Of a DNA stretch of 5,990 bases, positions 1 through 5,192 are shown piece by piece. Numbering within the stretch: position 1 is the first letter of the stretch; the number at the start of each line of letters is the position of its first letter. The position numbers and the translations under genes are program-made. The DNA lies in NCBI GenBank assembly GCA_944325475.1, contig CALVAF010000042.1:1-5990 (forward strand). Reading direction: 5' to 3'. Below the pieces are notes generated by a model. It had not been told where the DNA came from. It saw nothing but the letters and a program-made list of their open reading frames with translations, and did no database searches. The DNA is from an uncultured Helicobacter sp. (GTDB lineage: Bacteria > Campylobacterota > Campylobacteria > Campylobacterales > Helicobacteraceae).

Positions 1-714
1 GCCAAAAAAGAAGGTGGAGTGGTGCTATTTGATGGCGGATTAGACCCGGCTGATATGGTAAAAAATGGAGAAATTGAGAGGTTAAAACAGCTATTTTTAA
101 GCCCGATTCCTTTGATTGATTTTGTGCTTTTGGAGATTTTGAAAAAATATGATTTGGATAATCCTATTCAAAAAGACAAATGTTTGCAAGAATCGCTAGA
201 ATATTTGCACCATTTTTCGCCTGTGATTATGGAGGATTATAAAGGATTTTTAGCGCAAAGATTAAAGATTCCAGCACATTTAATTAGGACACAAAAAAAA
301 CAGATACAAGAGGAAGTAAAACTGCAAGAAAGTTTTGGTTTAGCAGAAAAGGTGATTATCAAGAGTGTGCTAGAGGATTTGAATCTTTTAGAATTTGTAA
401 TGGATTTTTTGGAACCTTCGATGTTTTTGACACAAAAAGAAGCGTATCTGAAGCTTTTAAAGGGGGAGTTAGAAGACTCAGCTTTAATTGGAATTTTATT
501 AGATAATAAGATAAAAGCGCAGAATAAAGAAAAATTAAAGCAACAGCTAATTATGATTTTATATCAATATTACGAGGAGCAAAAACAAAAAATTATCAAT
601 AAAAATCAGCTTTCTTTGAGAGAAAAGTCTTTCTTGATAAGAAAATATCAGAAATATTTAGAAAATTTAAAAAAAGGAGATTTAATTGTCTATGAAGGCT
701 TTAGCGCTTTTTAG
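1..714 (+). CDS. dnaG: DNA primase, C-terminal part (5' end outside window)
   Basis: This is the last roughly 237 residues of the primase that makes RNA primers at the replication fork. The frame is open from base 1, so the gene begins upstream. The first visible residues read GGVVLFDGGLDPADMV, matching the end of the TOPRIM catalytic domain of bacterial DnaG, where a DGxDPADxV sequence is typical. The segment IPLIDFVLLEILKKYDL follows, as it does after TOPRIM in other DnaG proteins. The rest, from about residue 90, is helical and rich in Lys, Glu, Gln and Leu, as expected for the poorly conserved C-terminal domain that contacts the DnaB helicase. The zinc-finger and polymerase-core motifs must lie outside the window and cannot be checked. 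The stop TAG at 712-714 lies inside the next gene, so the two overlap and are probably co-transcribed. I see no frame damage. Confidence rests on the TOPRIM-end motif and the context. Confidence 0.9.
   Translation, partial: AKKEGGVVLFDGGLDPADMVKNGEIERLKQLFLSPIPLIDFVLLEILKKYDLDNPIQKDKCLQESLEYLHHFSPVIMEDYKGFLAQRLKIPAHLIRTQKKQIQEEVKLQESFGLAEKVIIKSVLEDLNLLEFVMDFLEPSMFLTQKEAYLKLLKGELEDSALIGILLDNKIKAQNKEKLKQQLIMILYQYYEEQKQKIINKNQLSLREKSFLIRKYQKYLENLKKGDLIVYEGFSAF
675..680 (+). promoter_or_regulatory. Ribosome binding site inside dnaG for the PP-loop gene
   Basis: AGGAGA lies within the 3' end of dnaG. It stands 11 bases before the ATG at 692 and 5 bases before an in-frame TTG at 686. The TTG has the tighter spacing. 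The ATG is the commoner codon and gives the N-terminus MKALALFSGG that I expect for the family, so 692 is preferred. The TTG start would add only two residues. Confidence 0.55.
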
Positions 715-1669
715 TGGTGGTTTAGATAGTTTGCTAGCTATTAAGGTTATTAAGGATATGGGTATTGAGGTTTTAGCCTTGCATTTTGATATTGGCTTTG
801 TTGGAAAAAGTGATAAAAGCGAGGCTTTGAGGGCAATTTTAAGTCAAATTGATGTGCCACTTAAAGTGATAGATATTAAAAAGCAATTTTTTGATGAAGT
901 TTTATTTGAGCCTAAATATGGTTATGGGAAGTATTTTAACCCTTGTATTGATTGTCATGGGAATATGTTCTTACATGCGTTTTCAATGTTAGAGAGTGAG
1001 GGAGCGAGTTTTGTAATTAGCGGAGAGGTTTTGGGGCAACGTCCAAAAAGTCAGCGAGCGGAGGCGCTTTTGCAGGTGGAAAAACTCTGTAACGCACAAG
1101 GGCTAGTAGTGCGTCCAATGAGTGCAAAACTGCTACCCATTACAATTCCAGAGCAAAAAGGGTGGATTGATAGAGAGAAGTTATTAGACATTCATGGAAG
1201 AGGCAGAGAGAGACAGCTAAAAATGGTGGAGGAATATGGGATTAAAAATTTTGCAAAGCCCGGTGGAGGCTGTCTTTTGACAGACACTTCCATTGCCAAT
1301 AAAATCAAAGATTTAAAATCGCATAGAGAAATTGTCTTTGAAGATATGGAAATGGTGAAATATGGGCGTTATTTTATTTTGCCAAATGGCGGACGTTGTA
1401 TCATTGCAAGAAATGAGGAGGAGAATCGTAAGCTTTCCTTTGCCCACCCTAAAATGAGCAAGATTGAATTGCTAGATTGTATGGGACCTTTGGGATTAGT
1501 AGAATCAGATTCGACAAAAGAGGATAAAGAAATGGCGATTTCTCTAGCTTTGGTTTATGGCAAGACAGAGGCTAATCAAACTTATAAAGTGCGATTTGAA
1601 GGAGAAGAGAGGGAGTTTAAACCTTTTGTATCCAAAGAAAAAGCACGAGAATTTTTATTGCAATCTTAA
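692..1669 (+). CDS. PP-loop ATPase, ThiI/MnmA-like, probable tRNA thiolation enzyme
   Basis: This 325-residue cytoplasmic protein opens with a PP-loop, SGGLDS at residues 8-13. That motif binds ATP and adenylates a substrate in the N-type ATP pyrophosphatases (ThiI, MnmA, QueC, GuaA). A CIDC pair sits at 85-88, and PGGGCLLTD with Cys194 follows the ATPase domain. The second Cys of the pair and Cys194 are placed like the two catalytic cysteines of MnmA, so sulfur transfer to a tRNA uridine is a reasonable inference. The region from about 180 to the end fits the NFACT-R-like RNA-binding domain that is known to be fused to ThiI-like ATPases. There is no N-terminal THUMP domain and no rhodanese domain, so it is neither classical ThiI nor, lacking MnmA's usual motifs, classical MnmA. 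The start overlaps dnaG by 23 bases; an in-frame TTG at 686 is an alternative. The exact modified base is not shown by the sequence. Confidence 0.8.
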   Translation: MKALALFSGGLDSLLAIKVIKDMGIEVLALHFDIGFVGKSDKSEALRAILSQIDVPLKVIDIKKQFFDEVLFEPKYGYGKYFNPCIDCHGNMFLHAFSMLESEGASFVISGEVLGQRPKSQRAEALLQVEKLCNAQGLVVRPMSAKLLPITIPEQKGWIDREKLLDIHGRGRERQLKMVEEYGIKNFAKPGGGCLLTDTSIANKIKDLKSHREIVFEDMEMVKYGRYFILPNGGRCIIARNEEENRKLSFAHPKMSKIELLDCMGPLGLVESDSTKEDKEMAISLALVYGKTEANQTYKVRFEGEEREFKPFVSKEKAREFLLQS

Positions 1670-1682
1670 ATAAAAGACAAGT

Positions 1683-2306
1683 ATGCAAAGCACACAAAAA
1701 GAGGCATTTAGCGAGATTATCAACAAGCGATATTCTTGTAGAGAACTTAAAGAAAACACTTTAAGTAAAGAGGAATTGGATTATATTTTAGAAGCTGGAA
1801 GATTATCACCAAGCTCTTTGGGGTTAGAACCTTGGAGATTTTTGGTGGTGCAAGATTCTAACAAAAAGGCAGAAATTTCAAAAATAGCACATCATCAAAT
1901 GCATGTTAAAAAATGCGGAGCGATTATTATTTTAGCCCGATTAGATTTTGGGGAATATTTTATCCCTAAGCTCCAAGGGCGTGGTATGAGTGCGGAGGAA
2001 TTGCAAAAGCGGATTGATACTTATAAGCCTTTTATTGATAATATGAGTGAGAGTGAGAAATTGCATTATGCAAGAGAACAAACTTATTTGGCTTTAGGAA
2101 GTCTTGCTAATGCGGCTTGTGCCCTTGGACTTGGGTCGTGCATTATTGGCGGGTTTGATTCTAAGGCTTTGGATAGTTATTTGAATCTTGATACTGCCAA
2201 AGAAAGAAGCTCTGTCATGCTGGTAGTGGGCGAGTATGAAAATAAAGTGATTCCACAGAAGGTGCGATTTGGCAGAGAAGAAGTGATAACTTTTCTTGAT
2301 AAATAG
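1683..2306 (+). CDS. Nitroreductase-family NAD(P)H-dependent FMN oxidoreductase (RdxA/FrxA-like)
   Basis: This 207-residue protein has the length and layout of the nitroreductase family, which are homodimeric FMN enzymes of the cytoplasm that reduce nitro compounds, quinones or flavins with NAD(P)H. The N-terminal RYSCR at 16-20 matches the FMN phosphate-binding RxSxR/K segment. RLSPSSLGLEPWRF at 40-53 is the strongly conserved SPSS/QPW region, and SCIIGGFD at 152-159 is the C-terminal flavin-binding stretch. Helicobacter RdxA and FrxA carry very similar SPSSxxxxPW and SCxIxGxD segments. The SCIIGG form is closest to RdxA, while LGLEPW is closer to FrxA, so I give no symbol. RdxA and FrxA activate metronidazole in H. 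pylori; whether this protein does is unknown. The ATG lies 13 bases after the previous stop with only a weak purine-rich stretch before it, which suggests coupled translation in the dnaG transcript. Confidence 0.88.
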   Translation: MQSTQKEAFSEIINKRYSCRELKENTLSKEELDYILEAGRLSPSSLGLEPWRFLVVQDSNKKAEISKIAHHQMHVKKCGAIIILARLDFGEYFIPKLQGRGMSAEELQKRIDTYKPFIDNMSESEKLHYAREQTYLALGSLANAACALGLGSCIIGGFDSKALDSYLNLDTAKERSSVMLVVGEYENKVIPQKVRFGREEVITFLDK

Positions 2307-2356
2307 ATTTTATTGTGATTGGTCTTAGGTTTTTAGTTTAAAATAAAAGGTGTGTT

Positions 2357-3473
2357 ATGTTTGGGAATTCTAAAAGAGAAGAAGAGCTGGCTTTAGAAAA
2401 TAAGGAGCTTAAAAAGAAAGTAGAGCAGTTAGAAAGAGCGTTGCGTAATTGTAGTCTTAAAAATGAAGAATACCAAAAATCTTTAGAGCAAACGCAAAAA
2501 ATCGATGATAAAACAGAAGTTTTTAATAATATGCTTGAAATGATGACACAATCATGCGCAAAGAATCTTAAAATTTTGCAAGATGACTTTTCAATCTCTG
2601 TGGATATGTTGCAGGAATCAGAAAAAATATCACTTCAAAATTACGAACAAACGCAATTGCTTGAGACTTCTATTAGTGGGACGGTAGCTAGTGTAGCAGA
2701 GAAGCTAAATAGTTTTCAGACAATGATTGCGCAGGTTTATCGAGATTTGGATTCAATTACTAGCGTGATTAACCTCATCACTGATGTGAGCGATCAAACC
2801 AATCTTTTAGCTCTTAATGCAGCCATTGAAGCAGCAAGAGCTGGAGAGCATGGGAGAGGGTTTGCTTGTTGTGGCTGATGAAGTTAGAAAGCTTGCAGAG
2901 AGGGCGCAAAAGGCAACTAAGGAAATTGAGATGAATATTCAAGTTTTGCGTCAAAATTTCTCTGAAGTGCAAACTTCTACTGAAGAAATTGTGGGTGATA
3001 TAGATAGTATAAATGGGGAAGTTTCAAAGTTTGTAGAAATTGGTCAAACTTCAATGTCTGCTAGAGAAGATACGGCAAATGTTTTGGATACCACCTTTAT
3101 TGCCCTAGTAAAATTAGATCATTTACTCTTTAAAATTAATAGTTATAAGGCGATTATTGAGTGTAATAAAGAAATGAAGTTGGCTACGCATCAGGAATGC
3201 CGTTTGGGAAAATGATATGAAACAGGGATTGGAAAAGAGCATTTTAGCAAATTAAGTAGTTATGCAAGTTTGGAAGCACCACATTTTGGGGTGCATGATT
3301 CTTTTAAATCGGCATTAGAAGTCTTTAAAGAATATGGAATGCAAAAGGGTAGTCAAATAGTAGATTTTATCAAACAAGGAGAAATAGCATCAGATAATGT
3401 CGTTTGGGTGCTTGATAGTCTTTTAAAAGAAAAAATTGCAGAAAGAAAGAATGAAAATAAAATGGCGGTATAA
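2357..3473 (+). pseudogene. Soluble chemoreceptor with CZB zinc-binding domain (TlpD-like), disrupted by a frameshift and a nonsense codon
   Basis: Read through its two lesions, this encodes a 371-residue methyl-accepting chemotaxis protein. It starts at ATG 2357 with AAAAGG at 2345-2350 before it. The N-terminus (MFGNSKREEE) is a charged coiled coil to about residue 60, with no membrane segment or periplasmic sensor, so the receptor would be cytosolic. The signalling hairpin spans about 141-182 (LNAAIEAARAGEHGRGFA, then VVADEVRKLAER) and would bind CheW and CheA. The C-terminus is a CZB domain: KLDHLLF with His255, CRLGK at 281-285, and PHFGVH with His309 and His313, the expected zinc ligands. 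H. pylori TlpD (about 433 residues), a cytosolic receptor tied to oxidative-stress avoidance, has the same C-terminal motifs, but this protein is shorter between the N-terminus and the hairpin. Lesion one is an extra T at 2866-2867, ending the first frame at 2878. Lesion two is an in-frame TGA at 3213-3215 where the family has Trp. Sequence error is possible. Confidence 0.85.
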
Positions 3474-3493
3474 GGTTATAGCCTTATATCGCC
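3464..3493 (-). terminator. Hairpin between convergent genes, likely terminator of the minus-strand transcript
   Basis: The arms GGCGGTATAAGG (3464-3475) and CCTTATATCGCC (3482-3493) pair over 12 bp with a single G-T wobble, around a six-base loop TTATAG. Read on the minus strand, the stem begins directly after the stop of the flagellin-like gene and is followed by ATTTTATTTTC, a T-rich tail suited to intrinsic termination. On the plus strand no T run follows directly, so termination there is less certain. The left arm includes the stop codon and last codons of the chemoreceptor pseudogene. Confidence 0.7.
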
Positions 3494-4057
3494 TCATCTA
3501 AAGAGATTTTTAAAAGAATTAGAATCGAAATTTTCAAAATCATAATTTTGCGTGGTGCTTCCAAGTGGGAGGCTGGCTTTTTCGATAAGCGAGCTGATTT
3601 TTGTCATTTTCTCGCTAATCTCATCGTGTTTTTGTGAAAAATTTTCTACAAGTGATTTTTCTTTATCCATTTGACTTGGTAGTGGTAGTGATAAGGAGAC
3701 ACTTTCTCCTGCGAGATTTAAGGTTAATTCTTTACCAAAAAGCGATTCATTTTTGAATTGTGCCGCTTTTGCTGTGGAATCAAGTGCGTTGAGATCATCT
3801 GCTTTTGCATTTTGTGCTTGTGTGCTTAGAGCATTTAGAGTAATATCGGCAATCTGCATTGCTCCAATCATTTCATTAGCACCTTTGATTCCATCACTAA
3901 ATTTCCGAATCTCTAGGGCTTCTTTGGAGAGGTTGGGTAGCTCTTGGGATTCTTGCGTGCTTTGCGCTATGGATTTAGATTCTGCTTCTTTTGTGCTAGA
4001 AATTGGTTTTTGTGGATAAATATTCCCCATTCCATAGGGATTAACTGATGATAGCAT
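3494..4057 (-). CDS. Flagellin-like small protein, probable flagellar function, role unknown
   Basis: This 187-residue protein has no signal peptide and no membrane segment. Residues about 46-110 resemble the N-terminal helical part of flagellins: FSDGIKGANEMIGAMQIAD, then TLNALSTQAQNA, a gap, and FKNESLFGKE. They parallel the flagellin pattern of a NDAIGxLQIAD-type segment, a repeated helix and an FNGxxLF turn. The N-terminal 45 residues are polar and Ser/Gln/Glu-rich (start MLSSVNPYGMGN). Residues 111-128 could form strands (LTLNLAGESVSLSL), and 130-165 form a charged helix. It is far shorter than flagellin (over 500 residues in Helicobacter) and lacks a recognisable C-terminal flagellin domain. 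The ATG has a good ribosome binding site (AAGGAG, 4064-4069), and a sigma-54 promoter stands just upstream, which supports a flagellar role. It could be a secreted rod, hook or filament accessory protein, or a chaperone-like regulator. I do not recognise a named gene. Confidence 0.75.
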   Translation of the reverse strand: MLSSVNPYGMGNIYPQKPISSTKEAESKSIAQSTQESQELPNLSKEALEIRKFSDGIKGANEMIGAMQIADITLNALSTQAQNAKADDLNALDSTAKAAQFKNESLFGKELTLNLAGESVSLSLPLPSQMDKEKSLVENFSQKHDEISEKMTKISSLIEKASLPLGSTTQNYDFENFDSNSFKNLFR

Positions 4058-4089
4058 TAAAAACTCCTTTTTTAAATTTTAATAAATTT

Positions 4090-4107
4090 AAGCATTTTGC
4101 GTTCCAA
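4090..4107 (-). promoter_or_regulatory. Sigma-54 (RpoN) promoter of the flagellin-like gene
   Basis: Read on the minus strand, the site is TTGGAACGCAAAATGCTT. The GG of the -24 element and the GC of the -12 element are separated by exactly 10 bases, as sigma-54 requires. GGAAC and TGCTT fit the Campylobacter/Helicobacter form of the consensus (TTGGAAC then TTGCTT), with one departure, A for T before TGCTT. Transcription would start near 4080, giving a leader of about 23 bases that contains the ribosome binding site. In these bacteria sigma-54 with the activator FlgR drives hook, rod and minor-flagellin genes. Confidence 0.75.
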
Positions 4108-4154
4108 TCTTTTGTGTAGCAGATTTTGTAGTTTTTTTGAATGTTTTTAAGGTT

Positions 4155-4364
4155 TTATTGCTGCTGCTTTTCAAGCATAAGGATTTTTTGTTCTAAGGTT
4201 TTTTGATTCTTGCTTAAATTGGCAGTGGCAGTGATTTGATTCAGTAAAATCCATAAGCTAAGTGTGGCAAAAAGAATTGTAATCACACAGCAAACAAGGG
4301 CGATTTTGACCGCTTTTGTGGCAATGTTTTTAGCATGATTGATTTCTTGGGTTAGGTTTTCCAT
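4155..4364 (-). CDS. Small single-span membrane protein, function unknown
   Basis: This 69-residue protein has one strongly hydrophobic stretch at about 21-42 (IALVCCVITILFATLSLWIL), with two adjacent cysteines at 25-26. A short basic and polar N-terminus precedes it. The C-terminal 20 residues are polar, spaced like a coiled coil (LSKNQKTLEQKILMLEK) and end in three glutamines. The N-terminus carries Lys residues next to the span, so it probably faces the cytoplasm. Its ATG follows the TAA of the metal-permease gene with no base between, and AAAGG (4372-4376) inside that gene's end is a plausible ribosome binding site, so translation is probably coupled. That arrangement and its clean coding frame make it a real gene rather than a chance frame. 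A link to metal transport is suggested only by position. I do not recognise the family. Confidence 0.65.
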   Translation of the reverse strand: MENLTQEINHAKNIATKAVKIALVCCVITILFATLSLWILLNQITATANLSKNQKTLEQKILMLEKQQQ

Positions 4365-5192
4365 TTAAGAGCCTTTAAAAGAAAGTTTATTGGAATAAAA
4401 ATAATGGATAATAGCTAAAATAAAAGAAAAAAGAGAAAGCAAAATAACAACGCTTGCACCTGCTTGAAAATCATAAAAATAAGAAATACTAATGCCTCCA
4501 AGCATGCAGGAAAAAGAGATAAGACTTGAGGTGAACATCATTTTGGCTAACGAGTTTGTGAGAATCTCGCTGCAATAGGCTGGAATGCTTAGAAGTGCGA
4601 TGATTAAGATAATCCCTACGGAACGCATAGCAATAACGATTCCAAGTGCGATAAGAATCATTAAGGTAATACTAAAAATGCGTGTGTGGATTCCTTGAAG
4701 CTGCACAAATTCGCTATCATAGGAGATTCCAAGAATCACACGATAATTAAATGCTACAAAAAGCACAAGAAAGCATGCAAAGGCAATCATATAAATAATA
4801 TCGCTTTGTGTGATACTTAAAATACTCCCAAATAAATAACCCATAAAATCTTTATTGTATCCGGGCGTGAGTTCTACAAGGATAACTCCTAAAGCCATTC
4901 CAAAAGCCCAAAGTGAGCCTACAAGTGCATCTAGCCTTTCTTTGGCATAAAGTAGCATATAAGCAAGGATAATCGCACAAAACACGCTAAAGAGTGTCGC
5001 GCCCAAAAGAATTGGAATTCCAAAAAATGCAGCAATCCCTACGCCTCCATAAACGCTATGCGCAATCCCGCCAGAGATAAAAACCATTTTATTGCTTACT
5101 GCAAGTGTGCCGATGATCCCACAAATGATACTTGTGAAAAATGCACCAATAATGGCATTTTGTATAAAGGTGTATTCTAAAATATTAATCAA
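4365..5192 (-). CDS. znuB: Metal ABC transporter permease, ZnuB/MntB family
   Basis: This 275-residue inner-membrane protein is the permease of a zinc- or manganese-type ABC importer (ABC-3 family). It has about eight hydrophobic segments along its whole length. Family marks are SGGIAHSVYGGVG at 40-52, FGSIL at 121-125, the segment MRSVGIILIIALLSIPA at 189-205 that precedes the ATPase contact, and GISISYFYDFQAGASVV near the C-terminus. Length agrees with ZnuB (about 260-280). The metal cannot be read from the permease alone; zinc is the default in this group. The start is TTG at 5190-5192, because the next Met is at residue 36, after the first membrane helix. The start lies inside the 3' end of mqo, an 8-base overlap, so the gene is probably translated from the mqo transcript. 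No ATPase (ZnuC) or binding protein (ZnuA) gene lies on either side within the window, which is unusual for this family. Confidence 0.85.
   Translation of the reverse strand: MINILEYTFIQNAIIGAFFTSIICGIIGTLAVSNKMVFISGGIAHSVYGGVGIAAFFGIPILLGATLFSVFCAIILAYMLLYAKERLDALVGSLWAFGMALGVILVELTPGYNKDFMGYLFGSILSITQSDIIYMIAFACFLVLFVAFNYRVILGISYDSEFVQLQGIHTRIFSITLMILIALGIVIAMRSVGIILIIALLSIPAYCSEILTNSLAKMMFTSSLISFSCMLGGISISYFYDFQAGASVVILLSLFSFILAIIHYFYSNKLSFKGS

Noticed and set aside
2336..2356. TAAAAT at 2339-2344 as a -10 promoter element for the chemoreceptor gene
   Set aside because: Transcription would start at about 2351, beyond the ribosome binding site at 2345-2350, and such AT-rich hexamers are common by chance here. 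A promoter in the 50-base gap is possible but cannot be placed.
2857..2880. Programmed ribosomal frameshifting joining the two chemoreceptor frames
   Set aside because: The site (ggg ttt gct tgt tgt) lacks a recognised slippery sequence for the needed +1 shift, chemoreceptors are not known to use one, and the in-frame TGA farther on would still end the protein.
3213..3215. TGA read as tryptophan or selenocysteine
   Set aside because: All other genes in the window use TGG for Trp and have no internal TGA, so the code is standard. I see no selenocysteine-type hairpin directly after the codon, and the family has Trp here.
3753..4019. An 88-codon open frame on the plus strand, rich in Cys, Ala and Ser
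   Set aside because: It lies antisense within the flagellin-like gene, has no sensible ribosome binding site or domain, and its Ala/Cys/Ser-rich composition is typical of the reverse reading of a coding strand.
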